A stretch of DNA of 64,000 nucleotides from Pseudomonas fluorescens (GTDB lineage: Bacteria; Pseudomonadota; Gammaproteobacteria; Pseudomonadales; Pseudomonadaceae). The notes beneath the pieces were generated by a model. That model was not told the DNA's origin. It worked only from the letters and a program-made list of their open reading frames with translations, and made no database searches. The DNA is taken from positions 4,201,501-4,265,500 of the forward strand of contig NZ_LR134318.1 in assembly GCF_900636825.1 (NCBI RefSeq). The letters are read 5' to 3'. A program made the translations under genes and the position numbers. Below, in pieces: positions 54,407-63,759 of the stretch. Position 1 is the stretch's first letter. Every line of letters starts with the position of its first letter.

Positions 54407-55491
54407 CAGCCGTGTTCCTTCTCGAATTCCGCCATGTACGCCACCAGCGCGTTGACCGCGGTGATGTCGACGGCGTTATAGATGGAGGCGCGCATGCCGC
54501 CCACCGAGCGGTGGCCCTTGAGGTTGAGCAGACCGCGCTCATCGGCGCCTGCAAGGAACGGCTTGTCCAGACGATCGTCAGCCAGACGGAATGGCACGTT
54601 CATCCACGAGCGATCTGACTTGTTGATCGGGTTGCTGTAGAGGCCACTGGCGTCGATGAAGTCGTACAGCGTGCGCTGTTTGACGTCGTTGAGCTCGGCA
54701 ATGGCTTCGACGCCGCCCTGCTCTTTCAGCCACTGGAACACCAGACCGGACAAATACCAGGCCAGGGTCGGCGGCGTGTTGTACATCGAGCCGTTATCGG
54801 CCGCGACCTTGTAATTGAGCATGGTCGGGCACAGTGAGCGCGCTTTGCCGAGCAGGTCTTCGCGAATGATGTTGACGACGATACCGCTTGGGCCGATGTT
54901 CTTTTGCGCGCCGGCGTAGATCATGCCGAAACGCGAAATGTCGACCGGGCGCGAGAGGATGTCCGAAGACATGTCGGCCACCAGCGGCACGTCACCGGTT
55001 TCCGGGATCCACTGGAACTCCAGACCGCCGATGGTTTCGTTCGGCGCGTAGTGAACGTAAGCGGCGTCTTTCGACAGGTTCCACTCGTTCTGGCCAGGGA
55101 TAGCGAAATAGTCGTAAGGCTTGGCGGTGGCAGCGACGTTGACGTGGCCGTAACGCGAGGCTTCTTCGATGGCTTTCTGCGACCAGATACCGGTGTCGAT
55201 ATAGTCGGCCGAGCCATTTTCCGGCAGCAGGTTCAGCGGAATCTGTGCGAACTGCTGGCTCGCGCCACCTTGCAGAAACAGTACTTTGTAGTTCGACGGG
55301 ATATTCAGCAGGTCACGCAGATCCTGCTCGGCCTGAGTGGCAATGGACACGAACTCATCGCTGCGATGGCTCATTTCCATGACCGACAGACCCTTGCCGT
55401 GCCAATCAAGGAGTTCACCCTGGGCGCGCTGCAGGACAGCTTCAGGCAGCGCCGCCGGACCGGCGCAGAAGTTATAGGCTCGCTTGCTCAC
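54406..55491 (-). CDS. serC: Phosphoserine aminotransferase
   Basis: 361 residues (E. coli SerC has 362). YNFCAGPAALPEAVL at the start, GGASQQF, and the PLP lysine in YAGAQKNIGPSG. Forms phosphoserine for serine, and acts in PLP synthesis. I set a GTG start at 55491 by homology (SKRAYNFCAGP); ten earlier in-frame codons are not conserved and the ribosome site is weak either way. First gene of the serC-pheA-hisC-aroA-cmk chain. Confidence 0.96.
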   Translation of the reverse strand: MSKRAYNFCAGPAALPEAVLQRAQGELLDWHGKGLSVMEMSHRSDEFVSIATQAEQDLRDLLNIPSNYKVLFLQGGASQQFAQIPLNLLPENGSADYIDTGIWSQKAIEEASRYGHVNVAATAKPYDYFAIPGQNEWNLSKDAAYVHYAPNETIGGLEFQWIPETGDVPLVADMSSDILSRPVDISRFGMIYAGAQKNIGPSGIVVNIIREDLLGKARSLCPTMLNYKVAADNGSMYNTPPTLAWYLSGLVFQWLKEQGGVEAIAELNDVKQRTLYDFIDASGLYSNPINKSDRSWMNVPFRLADDRLDKPFLAGADERGLLNLKGHRSVGGMRASIYNAVDITAVNALVAYMAEFEKEHG

Positions 55492-55551
55492 ATCCAATCT
55501 CGCTCTGACTTGGTGATACACAAAAAATCTGTAAATCTGATAGGTCTACCT

Positions 55552-55639
55552 CTGTAGGAGCTGCCGAAGGCTGCGATCTTTTGATCCTGTTTTTTTAACA
55601 TCAAGATCAAAAGATCGCAGCCTTCGGCAGCTCCTACAG
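55552..55639. repeat. REP doublet, convergent arms
   Basis: ctgtaggagctgccgaaggc and its perfect inverted copy surround an A/T-rich centre with atcaagatcaaaag. It lies between gyrA and serC, both on the minus strand. Confidence 0.9.
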
Positions 55640-55702
55640 AGGAAATTCATACCGGACAAATAACAAGGGGGCGAATTCTCATCCGCCCCCTTGGTTGCCC
55701 GC

Positions 55703-58477
55703 TTATTCTTGCGGTTCTTCGTCAGCTGCGGCGTCGAGTGGCTGGTCTTCGCCAGCGTCGTCGGTACCGACGGTGCCTTCGAATTCCTCGCCCTCTTCAC
55801 CCTCAAGCTCTTCACCCTCGACTTCCGAAGGCTCCTGAACCCGCTCCAGCCCGACCAGGGTTTCGTCCTTGGCCAGCTTGATCAGCGTGACACCTTGGGT
55901 GTTACGACCCAGGCTCGACACTTCGTCGACACGGGTGCGCACCAGGGTGCCCTGATCGGAAATCAGCATGATTTCCTCACCGTCCTGCACCTGAACCGCA
56001 CCGACCAGACGGCCGTTACGCTCGTTGCTGACCATGGCGATCACGCCCTGACCGCCACGCTTGTATTCAGGGAATTCGGTGATCGAGGTGCGCTTGCCGT
56101 AGCCGCGCTCGGAAGCAGTCAGAATTTCGCTGCCCTCTTCCGGAATCAGCATCGAGATCAGCTTCTGCCCTTCCGGCAGACGCATACCGCGCACACCGCG
56201 AGCGGTACGGCCCATGGCGCGAACTTCGGATTCCTTGAAGCGAGTGACCTTGCCGCCGTCGGAGAACAGCATGATTTCCTGCTCGCCATCGGTGATGGCA
56301 GCGGAGATCAGAATGTCGCCTTCGTCCAGCTCCAGCGCGATCAGGCCGACGCTGCGCTGACGGCTGAACGCCACCAGCGGAGTCTTCTTCACGGTACCGT
56401 TGGCGGTCGACATGAAGATGAACGGTGCCTTCTTGCGGTCGGCAGCCTTGATGCGCGCACGGCGCTCTTCGTCGGTTTCGTTGCTGTTTTCGATGTCTTC
56501 AACGTCGGCCTCGACGCCTTCGGCCTCATCTTCGTCAGCCTGACGCTTCATGGCTTCGAGATCGACCGGCAACATCGTGGTGATGTATTCGCCTTCGCTC
56601 AGCGGCAACAGGTTGACCAGCGGACGGCCACGGGCAGCGCGGGACGCTTCCGGAATCTCGTAGGTCTTGAGCCAGTACACCTTGCCTTTGCTGGAGAACA
56701 GCAGCAGCGTGGTGTGGCTGTTGGCAACCAGCAGGTGAGCGATGTAATCCTCATCCTTGACGCCGGTGGCCGACTTGCCTTTACCGCCACGACGCTGAGC
56801 CTGGTACGCAGCCAGCGGTTGGGTCTTGGCGTAGCCGCCGTGGGAAATGGTCACGACGCGCTCTTCTTCCGGGATCATGTCACCCAGGGTCAGGTCGAGA
56901 CGGGCATCGAGAATCTCGGTGCGACGCACATCGCCGTATTCGGCGCGAATCACTTCCAGCTCTTCGCGGATCACTTCCATCAGGCGCACGGCGCTGTTGA
57001 GGATGCGGATCAGCTCGCCGATCTGGTTGAGGATCTCTTGATACTCGGCCAGCAGCTTCTCGTGTTCCAGACCGGTCAGACGGTGCAGACGCAGTTCGAG
57101 AATGGCTTGCGCCTGTTCTGGCGAGAGGAAATATTTACCTTCGCGCAGACCGTACTGAGGATCGAGGTTCTCCGGACGGCACGAATCGGCACCGGCACGT
57201 TCAACCATCGCGACCACTGCCGAGGATTCCCAAGGCGTGCTGATCAGCGCTTCTTTCGCTTCCGACGGCGTCGGCGAGGCTTTGATCAGGGCGATGACCG
57301 GGTCGATGTTCGACAGCGCAACGGCCTGACCTTCGAGGATGTGACCACGTTCGCGCGCCTTGCGCAGTTCGAACACAGTACGGCGGGTAACGACTTCGCG
57401 GCGGTGACGGACGAAGGCTTCCAGCAGATCCTTGAGATTGAGGATCCGTGGACGACCATCGATCAGCGCAACGATGTTGATGCCAAATACCGATTGCAGC
57501 TGGGTCTGCGCGTAGAGGTTGTTGAGGATCACCTCCGGCACTTCGCCGCGACGCAGTTCGATCACCACGCGCATACCGTCCTTGTCGGACTCGTCGCGCA
57601 GTTCGGTGATGCCTTCGAGCTTCTTCTCTTTGACCAGCTCGGCGATCTTCTCGATCAGACGAGCCTTGTTCAGCTGGTACGGCAGTTCGGTGATAACGAT
57701 CTGCTGACGGCCACCGACCTTGTCGATGTCTTCGATGATCGAGCGGGCACGCATGTAAATGCGCCCGCGACCGGTGCGGTAGGCTTCGATGATGCCGGCG
57801 CGACCATTGATGATCGCGGCGGTCGGGAAGTCCGGACCGGGGATGTACTGCATCAGCTCATCGACGGTCAGCTCAGGGTTGTCGATGAGTGCCAGGCAAC
57901 CGTCGATGACTTCACCGAGGTTGTGCGGCGGAATGTTGGTCGCCATGCCCACGGCGATACCGCTGGAGCCGTTGACCAGCAGGTTGGGAATACGGGTCGG
58001 CATGACCGCCGGGATCATTTCGGTGCCGTCGTAGTTCGGCACCCAGTCCACGGTTTCTTTGTGCAGGTCAGCCAGCAGCTCGTGCGCCAGCTTGGTCATG
58101 CGCACTTCGGTGTATCGCATGGCCGCGGCGTTATCGCCGTCCACCGAACCGAAGTTGCCCTGACCGTCTACCAGCAGGTAGCGCAGGGAGAAAGGCTGAG
58201 CCATACGAACGATGGTGTCGTACACGGCAGTGTCACCGTGCGGGTGATACTTACCGATCACGTCGCCGACAACACGGGCAGATTTCTTGTACGGCTTGTT
58301 GTAGTCGTTGCCCAGCTCGCTCATCGCGAACAGTACGCGACGGTGCACGGGCTTGAGGCCATCGCGCGCATCCGGCAGTGCACGGCCGACGATCACGCTC
58401 ATTGCGTAGTCGAGGTAGGACTGTTTCAGCTCGTCTTCGATATTGACCGGGAGGATTTCTTTGGCCAGTTCGCCCAT
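55703..58477 (-). CDS. gyrA: DNA gyrase subunit A
   Basis: 924 residues from the ATG at 58477. The catalytic Tyr is Tyr122 in AAAMRYTEVRM. In the quinolone region Thr83 and Asp87 are seen (HPHGDTAVYDT), the Thr being the normal Pseudomonas residue, so no classic resistance change is present. The C-terminal pinwheel has the GyrA box QRRGGKG, and the protein ends in an acidic tail rich in Glu. With GyrB it introduces negative supercoils. The 28 upstream in-frame codons are not homologous. Confidence 0.98.
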   Translation of the reverse strand: MGELAKEILPVNIEDELKQSYLDYAMSVIVGRALPDARDGLKPVHRRVLFAMSELGNDYNKPYKKSARVVGDVIGKYHPHGDTAVYDTIVRMAQPFSLRYLLVDGQGNFGSVDGDNAAAMRYTEVRMTKLAHELLADLHKETVDWVPNYDGTEMIPAVMPTRIPNLLVNGSSGIAVGMATNIPPHNLGEVIDGCLALIDNPELTVDELMQYIPGPDFPTAAIINGRAGIIEAYRTGRGRIYMRARSIIEDIDKVGGRQQIVITELPYQLNKARLIEKIAELVKEKKLEGITELRDESDKDGMRVVIELRRGEVPEVILNNLYAQTQLQSVFGINIVALIDGRPRILNLKDLLEAFVRHRREVVTRRTVFELRKARERGHILEGQAVALSNIDPVIALIKASPTPSEAKEALISTPWESSAVVAMVERAGADSCRPENLDPQYGLREGKYFLSPEQAQAILELRLHRLTGLEHEKLLAEYQEILNQIGELIRILNSAVRLMEVIREELEVIRAEYGDVRRTEILDARLDLTLGDMIPEEERVVTISHGGYAKTQPLAAYQAQRRGGKGKSATGVKDEDYIAHLLVANSHTTLLLFSSKGKVYWLKTYEIPEASRAARGRPLVNLLPLSEGEYITTMLPVDLEAMKRQADEDEAEGVEADVEDIENSNETDEERRARIKAADRKKAPFIFMSTANGTVKKTPLVAFSRQRSVGLIALELDEGDILISAAITDGEQEIMLFSDGGKVTRFKESEVRAMGRTARGVRGMRLPEGQKLISMLIPEEGSEILTASERGYGKRTSITEFPEYKRGGQGVIAMVSNERNGRLVGAVQVQDGEEIMLISDQGTLVRTRVDEVSSLGRNTQGVTLIKLAKDETLVGLERVQEPSEVEGEELEGEEGEEFEGTVGTDDAGEDQPLDAAADEEPQE

Positions 58478-58910
58478 GAGAAGCCTGATTCCTTTTTCTG
58501 GTGAAACTTCGTCATATCCATGTGGGAGCAACGAAGCTCGTCGGGGCCGGCCGAGTGCCATGCGCCGACTTACGACAAATCAACATTGGATCGTGGATTT
58601 GCGCAGTAAAGACAGCTTCGTGAAGCCGCCTCGGAAAACGCCGGATGTTATCACAAGAGCCGCCACGCACCTATCCCCCAGACGCGCATGGAGCATAGTT
58701 AGTTGACCGATGACAGGCTTAACGGGGACGAGAGAGGCTCAGAGCTTGTTTGAATGTAGATTTGCGGCTTGGATTAGCGATGTTTATTGACTTTTAGGGG
58801 GACGCACACCTGTAGGAGCTGCCGAAGGCTGCGATCTTTTGACCTTGTCGTCTGAAAACAACATCAAAAGATCGCAGCCTTCGGCAGCTCCTACATTGAA
58901 TATCACCGCA
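58478..58910. repeat. Intergenic region before gyrA, with a REP doublet at 58811-58895
   Basis: 433 bases without a gene. The gyrA promoter must lie in the first part; I cannot name its elements. Near mtnA there is a REP doublet (tgtaggagctgccgaaggct and its inverse) with a short centre gaccttgtcgtctgaaaac; it ends 15 bases after the mtnA stop and may act as its transcript end. Confidence 0.8.
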
Positions 58911-59987
58911 TCAATGCAGGCGCTTGCGGCACATCAGCTGGGCCATTTTCGCGGTGTCCGGGCGTTCGACGATGCCTTTCTCGGTAACGATCGCGTCGAT
59001 CAGATCCGCCGGGGTGACATCGAATACCGGGTTGAACGCTTCAACGTCGGCACCGACACGCTTGCCGCCGACTTCGAGCAACTCGGCGCCGTCACGCTCT
59101 TCAATCGGGATGTCGTCGCCGCTGGCCAGGTTCATGTCGATGGTCGAACTCGGCGCCACCACCATGAAACGCACGCCGTGGTGCATGGCGTTGACCGCCA
59201 GTTGATAGGTACCGATCTTGTTGGCCACGTCACCATTGGCGGTGATGCGGTCGGCGCCGACAATTACCCAGGTCACGCCCTTGGTCTTCATGATGTGCGC
59301 AGCGGCCGAGTCAGCATTCAGCGTCACCGGGATGCCTTCGTTAGCCAACTCCCACGCCGTCAGACGCGAGCCCTGCAGCCACGGCCGGGTTTCGTCGGCG
59401 TAAACACGCTCGACCATGCCTTCTATATAAGCGGCGCGGATCACGCCCAGCGCGGTGCCGAAACCGCCGGTAGCCAGCGCCCCGGTATTGCAATGGGTCA
59501 GAATCGCCTGGGCGTTGCCCTGATGTTTACGGATCAGGTCGACGCCAAGCTGCGCCATGGTCAGGTTGGCTTCACGGTCGCTTTCATGAATGGCGACGGC
59601 TTCAGCCTCCAGCGCCGCCAGCGGATCGGCATGATTTTTCAAGCGATCGAGACGATCATGCATGCGGCCGAGCGCCCAGAACAGGTTGACCGCGGTCGGA
59701 CGCGACCCGGCCAACAACGCGAAATCCTCTTCCAGGGCCGCATACCAGTCGCCACCTTCAGCGATCCGCGCACGCGCGGCGAGAACGATGCCATAGGCCG
59801 CGCTGATGCCGATGGCCGGCGCGCCACGCACCACCATCGAGCGAATCGCCTCGGCCACGCCAGCGGCGCTGGTGTATGCAATCCAGGTTTCCTCGAACGG
59901 CAAAATACGCTGATCCAGCAGGTGCAGCGCGCCGTCTCGCCACTCGATGGCCTTCACTTTCTCCGCAGCCAACAGTCGATCGCGCAT
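58911..59987 (-). CDS. mtnA: S-methyl-5-thioribose-1-phosphate isomerase
   Basis: 358 residues, eIF2B-related fold. RGAPAIGISAAYG (substrate loop), THCNTGALAT with the catalytic Cys, and GADRITANGDVANKIGTY with the catalytic Asp. Converts methylthioribose-1-P to methylthioribulose-1-P in methionine salvage. The ATG at 59987 gives the usual family length; an in-frame ATG at 60005 is an alternative. Divergent from the deaminase gene, which acts earlier in the same pathway. Confidence 0.96.
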   Translation of the reverse strand: MRDRLLAAEKVKAIEWRDGALHLLDQRILPFEETWIAYTSAAGVAEAIRSMVVRGAPAIGISAAYGIVLAARARIAEGGDWYAALEEDFALLAGSRPTAVNLFWALGRMHDRLDRLKNHADPLAALEAEAVAIHESDREANLTMAQLGVDLIRKHQGNAQAILTHCNTGALATGGFGTALGVIRAAYIEGMVERVYADETRPWLQGSRLTAWELANEGIPVTLNADSAAAHIMKTKGVTWVIVGADRITANGDVANKIGTYQLAVNAMHHGVRFMVVAPSSTIDMNLASGDDIPIEERDGAELLEVGGKRVGADVEAFNPVFDVTPADLIDAIVTEKGIVERPDTAKMAQLMCRKRLH

Positions 59988-60095
59988 CCCACACCCCGCA
60001 CTCATGAACAAAAGCCGCCGATTATAGCGATCCCCCCGCCAAGACGCTCGGGTATACTTCGCCATCCTTTACAAAAGCACTGGAACCGACCCTCG

Positions 60096-61430
60096 ATGCC
60101 GAAACCTGCCATTGCGCTCGACTTATTATTGCTGCCGACCTGGCTGGTACCCGTCGAACCCGCTGGCGTCGTGCTCAAAGAGCATGGCCTGGGCATTCGC
60201 GATGGTCGCATCGTGTTTATCGGCCCGCGCGCCGAAGCACTGAAGTGCGACGCCGGCGAAACACGCGAGTTGCCGGACGTGCTGCTCGCTCCGGGCCTGA
60301 TCAACGCCCACGGGCATGCCGCGATGACGCTGTTCCGCGGCCTGGCCGATGATCTGCCGCTGATGACCTGGCTGGAAAACCACATCTGGCCGGCCGAAGC
60401 CAAATGGGTCGATGAGGATTTCGTCCGTGACGGCACCGATCTGGCCATCGCCGAGCAGATCAAGGGCGGCATCAGCTGTTTCTCGGACATGTATTTCTTC
60501 CCGAAAGTCGCCAGCGAACGCGTGCACAACAGCGGCATCCGCGCGCAAATCGCGATTCCGATCCTCGATTTCCCGATCCCCGGCGCCAGCAGCGCCGATG
60601 AAGCCATTCGTCAGGGCGTCGAGTTGTTCGGCGACCTCAAGCATCACGATCGGATCAAGATCACTTTCGGTCCACATGCACCGTACACCGTCGGCGACGA
60701 GAACCTGGAAAAAATCCGCGTGATCGCCGAAGAGCTGGACGCCTCGATCCACATGCACGTGCATGAAACCGCGTTCGAAGTGCAGCAGGCGGTCGAACAA
60801 ACCGGCGAACGACCACTGGCCCGCCTGCGTCGTCTCGGTCTGCTCGGGCCACGCTTCCAGGCGGTGCACATGACGCAGATCAGCGATGACGACCTGGCAC
60901 TGCTGGTAGAAAGCAACACCAGCGTCATCCACTGCCCGGAATCCAATCTCAAACTGGCCAGCGGCTTCTGCCCGGTGGAGCGTTTGTGGCAGGCTGGCGT
61001 CAATGTGGCGATCGGCACCGACGGCGCAGCGAGCAACAATGACCTCGATCTGCTTGGCGAAACCCGCACCGCGGCCCTGCTGGCAAAAGCCGTCGCCGGT
61101 TCAGCCACCGCGCTGGATGCCCATCGCGCGTTGCGCATGGCCACGCTCAACGGCGCCCGTGCGTTGGGGATCGAAGCTCAGGTCGGTTCGCTGGAGATTG
61201 GCAAAGCCGCCGACATCGTCGCCTTCGATCTGTCGGGGCTGGCGCAGCAACCGGTCTATGACCCGGTATCGCAACTGATCTATGCCACCGGTCGCGATTG
61301 CGTCAAACACCTTTGGGTAGCGGGCAAACAGTTGCTTGATGAGCGGCGCCTGACCCGCCTCGACGAACAGCAGTTGAGCGCCACCGCGCGGGCCTGGGGC
61401 GAGCGCATCAGCGGCCACACCGAATCGTAA
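60096..61430 (+). CDS. mtaD: 5'-methylthioadenosine / S-adenosylhomocysteine deaminase (TRZ/ATZ family)
   Basis: 444 residues, amidohydrolase TIM barrel. Metal ligands are visible: NAHGHAAM, HMHVHETAFE and GTDGAASNND, with HCPESNLKLASG typical of MTA/SAH deaminases. It turns methylthioadenosine to methylthioinosine, the entry to salvage used by pseudomonads that lack direct MTA phosphorolysis; this order next to mtnA is the same as in P. aeruginosa. ATG at 60096; the frame runs open far upstream but that part is antisense to mtnA. Confidence 0.93.
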   Translation: MPKPAIALDLLLLPTWLVPVEPAGVVLKEHGLGIRDGRIVFIGPRAEALKCDAGETRELPDVLLAPGLINAHGHAAMTLFRGLADDLPLMTWLENHIWPAEAKWVDEDFVRDGTDLAIAEQIKGGISCFSDMYFFPKVASERVHNSGIRAQIAIPILDFPIPGASSADEAIRQGVELFGDLKHHDRIKITFGPHAPYTVGDENLEKIRVIAEELDASIHMHVHETAFEVQQAVEQTGERPLARLRRLGLLGPRFQAVHMTQISDDDLALLVESNTSVIHCPESNLKLASGFCPVERLWQAGVNVAIGTDGAASNNDLDLLGETRTAALLAKAVAGSATALDAHRALRMATLNGARALGIEAQVGSLEIGKAADIVAFDLSGLAQQPVYDPVSQLIYATGRDCVKHLWVAGKQLLDERRLTRLDEQQLSATARAWGERISGHTES

Positions 61431-61433
61431 ACA

Positions 61434-61466
61434 CCCCGGCGCAAGACGCCGGGGCTACAGCCTTTT
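61434..61466 (+). terminator. Hairpin between mtaD and ubiG, possible weak terminator
   Basis: A perfect ccccggcg/cgccgggg stem with a caaga loop is followed, after ctacagcc, by five T. The stretch between stem and T-run makes full termination doubtful; partial read-through into ubiG is likely. Confidence 0.45.
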
Positions 61467-61488
61467 TAAAAGTTTAGAGGAAGTGAAC

Positions 61489-62187
61489 ATGAGCAACGTC
61501 GACCACGCCGAAATCGCCAAATTCGAAGCCCTGGCCCATCGCTGGTGGGACCGTGAGAGCGAATTCAAGCCGCTGCACGACATCAACCCGCTGCGGGTCA
61601 ACTGGATCGATGAGCGCGTCAATCTGGCTGGCAAGAAGGTCCTCGACGTCGGTTGCGGCGGCGGCATCCTCAGTGAAGCCATGGCCCAGCGCGGCGCTAC
61701 GGTGATGGGCATCGACATGGGCGAAGCGCCGTTGGCGGTGGCGCAACTGCATCAGCTCGAATCCGGCGTCAGCGTCGAATACCGGCAGATCACCGCCGAA
61801 GCTCTGGCCGAAGAAATGCCTGAGCAATTCGACGTGGTCACTTGCCTGGAAATGCTTGAGCACGTGCCGGATCCGTCGTCGGTCATCCGCGCTTGCTTCC
61901 GCATGGTCAAGCCGGGCGGCCAAGTGTTCTTTTCGACCATCAACCGCAACCCGAAGGCCTATCTGTTCGCGATCATCGGCGCTGAATACATCATGAAACT
62001 GCTGCCGCGCGGCACGCACGATTTCAAGAAATTCATTCGCCCGTCCGAGCTCGGCGCCTGGAGCCGCATGGCCGGCCTGACCGTCAAGGACATCATCGGC
62101 CTGACCTACAACCCGCTGACCAAGCACTACAAGCTGGCCAACGACGTTGACGTCAACTACATGATCCAGACCCTGCGCGAGGAATAA
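61489..62187 (+). CDS. ubiG: UbiG, ubiquinone biosynthesis O-methyltransferase
   Basis: 232 residues, the usual UbiG length. N-terminal FEALAHRWWD, SAM motif LDVGCGGGILSE, and ECxLEMLEHVPDP-like segment CLEMLEHVPDP. Carries out the two O-methylations of ubiquinone synthesis with SAM. ATG at 61489 with GAGGA 8 bases upstream; a GTG two codons earlier is less likely. Four bases before mupP, so co-transcribed. Confidence 0.97.
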   Translation: MSNVDHAEIAKFEALAHRWWDRESEFKPLHDINPLRVNWIDERVNLAGKKVLDVGCGGGILSEAMAQRGATVMGIDMGEAPLAVAQLHQLESGVSVEYRQITAEALAEEMPEQFDVVTCLEMLEHVPDPSSVIRACFRMVKPGGQVFFSTINRNPKAYLFAIIGAEYIMKLLPRGTHDFKKFIRPSELGAWSRMAGLTVKDIIGLTYNPLTKHYKLANDVDVNYMIQTLREE

Positions 62188-62191
62188 GCCG

Positions 62192-62863
62192 ATGGCCATC
62201 AGAGCAGTTCTTTTCGACATGGACGGCACCCTGCTCGACACGGCGCCGGACTTCATTGCCATCTGCCAGGCAATGCGCGCGGATCGTGGCTTGCCGCCGA
62301 TCAACGACAGGCACATCCGCGACGAGATTTCCGGCGGCGCCAAAGCCATGGTCGCGGTGACCTTTTCGATGGACCCGGAATCGCCCGGTTTCGAAGCGCT
62401 GCGCCTGGAGTTTCTCGAGCGCTACCTGGTCGGCTGCGCCGTCCACAGCAAACTGTTCGACGGCATGGGCGAACTGCTCGCCGACATCGAAAAGGCCAAC
62501 CTGATCTGGGGCGTGGTGACCAACAAACCGGTGCGTTTCGCCGAGCCGATCATGCAGCGGCTGGGGTTGGCCGAGCGATCGGCACTGCTGATCTGCCCGG
62601 ACCACGTCAAGAACAGCAAACCGGATCCGGAGCCATTGATCCTGGCGTGCAAGACGCTTGATCTGGATCCATCGACGGTGCTGTTTGTCGGCGATGATCT
62701 GCGCGATATCGAATCGGGCCGCGACGCCGGCACCAAAACCGCTGCGGTGACCTACGGCTATATTCACCCGGACGACAACCCACGGCATTGGGGTGCGGAC
62801 GTGGTGGTGGATCATCCGTCGGAGTTGCGCAAAGTGCTCGATAGCGCGCTTTGCAGCTGCTGA
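62192..62863 (+). CDS. mupP: MupP, N-acetylmuramic acid 6-phosphate phosphatase (HAD)
   Basis: 223 residues, HAD phosphatase: nucleophile motif FDMDGTLLDT (9-18), TNKP as motif II, and KPDPEPL with GDDLRDIESG as motifs III/IV. In pseudomonads the enzyme at this locus dephosphorylates MurNAc-6-P in the peptidoglycan recycling shunt that bypasses de novo UDP-MurNAc synthesis and affects fosfomycin sensitivity. The assignment rests on HAD motifs and the conserved ubiG-mupP-yciK order. Confidence 0.9.
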   Translation: MAIRAVLFDMDGTLLDTAPDFIAICQAMRADRGLPPINDRHIRDEISGGAKAMVAVTFSMDPESPGFEALRLEFLERYLVGCAVHSKLFDGMGELLADIEKANLIWGVVTNKPVRFAEPIMQRLGLAERSALLICPDHVKNSKPDPEPLILACKTLDLDPSTVLFVGDDLRDIESGRDAGTKTAAVTYGYIHPDDNPRHWGADVVVDHPSELRKVLDSALCSC

Positions 62864-62870
62864 TCAAAGT

Positions 62871-62947
62871 CAAAAGATCGTCCGAACGCGGCCCGAGCCT
62901 GCGGCAGCTCCTACAGTTGTAGGAGCTGCCGCAGGATGCGATCTTTT
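62871..62947. repeat. REP pair, divergent arrangement, left copy altered
   Basis: The left copy carries an insertion (agatcgtccgaacgcggcccgagcctgcgg), while the right copy (gtaggagctgccgcaggatg) is almost canonical; the two heads nearly abut (ctacagttgtagg). It lies between mupP and yciK. Confidence 0.8.
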
Positions 62948-62973
62948 AGCTATTAATGGATTATGAGGTTTGT

Positions 62974-63714
62974 ATGTTTGATTACTCCGCTCGCCCTGAA
63001 TTGCTCAAGGATCGGGTCATTCTGGTCACCGGTGCCGGGCGTGGCATTGGTGCGGCTGCGGCGAAAACCTATGCGGCCCACGGTGCGACTGTGCTGCTGC
63101 TGGGCAAGACCGAAGCCAATCTGACCCAGGTTTATGATGAAATCGAAGCCGCCGGTCATCCCCAGCCAGCAGTGATTCCGTTCAACCTTGAAACCGCCCT
63201 CCCTCATCAATACGACGAACTGGCGGCAATGATCGAGACCGAGTTCGGCCACCTCGACGGCTTGCTGCACAACGCTTCGATCATTGGCCCGCGCACGCCG
63301 ATCGAGCAACTGTCCGGCGAAAACTTCATGCGCGTCATGCAGGTCAACGTCAACGCGATGTTCATGCTGACCAGCACGCTGCTGCCGCTGCTGAAGCTGT
63401 CGCAGGATGCTTCGGTGGTATTCACCTCCAGCAGCGTCGGGCGCAAGGGTCGGGCTTACTGGGGCGCCTATGGCGTATCGAAGTTCGCCACCGAAGGTTT
63501 GATGCAAACGCTGGCCGACGAAGTCGAGGGCGTAGCGCCGGTCCGCTCCAACAGCATCAACCCGGGCGGCACGCGCACCAGCATGCGCGCGCAGGCCTAT
63601 CCGGGGGAAAACCCGCTGAATAACCCGACGCCCGAGGAGATCATGCCGGTCTACCTTTACCTGATGGGCCCGGACAGCACCGGCATCAACGGCCAGGCAT
63701 TCAACGCGCAATAG
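62974..63714 (+). CDS. yciK: YciK-type SDR family oxidoreductase
   Basis: 246 residues, classical SDR: TGAGRGIGAAAA, HNASIIGPRTP (the usual NNAG is HNAS), and catalytic Ser with YGVSK. The SSSVGRKGRAYWGAYGVSKF block is typical of YciK. The substrate is unknown. ATG at 62974 with GAGG 5 bases upstream; an in-frame ATG six codons earlier has no ribosome site. Confidence 0.93.
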   Translation: MFDYSARPELLKDRVILVTGAGRGIGAAAAKTYAAHGATVLLLGKTEANLTQVYDEIEAAGHPQPAVIPFNLETALPHQYDELAAMIETEFGHLDGLLHNASIIGPRTPIEQLSGENFMRVMQVNVNAMFMLTSTLLPLLKLSQDASVVFTSSSVGRKGRAYWGAYGVSKFATEGLMQTLADEVEGVAPVRSNSINPGGTRTSMRAQAYPGENPLNNPTPEEIMPVYLYLMGPDSTGINGQAFNAQ

Positions 63715-63735
63715 CTGCCATACGTCGCTTTTGTT

Positions 63736-63759
63736 GCCGCGGCAGATTCCTGCCGCGGC
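63736..63759 (+). terminator. Hairpin after yciK
   Basis: A perfect 10-bp stem gccgcggcag/ctgccgcggc with loop attc lies 22 bases after the yciK stop. It is not followed by a clear T-run (gcgtctttg), so it may be an imperfect or Rho-assisted terminator. Confidence 0.5.

Noticed and set aside
58225..58246. Quinolone-resistance change at gyrA codon 83
   Set aside because: The residue is Thr, which is normal in Pseudomonas GyrA; Asp87 is also unchanged.
55691..58504. 937-codon plus-strand frame opposite gyrA
   Set aside because: Shadow frame; gyrA has all its catalytic motifs on the minus strand.
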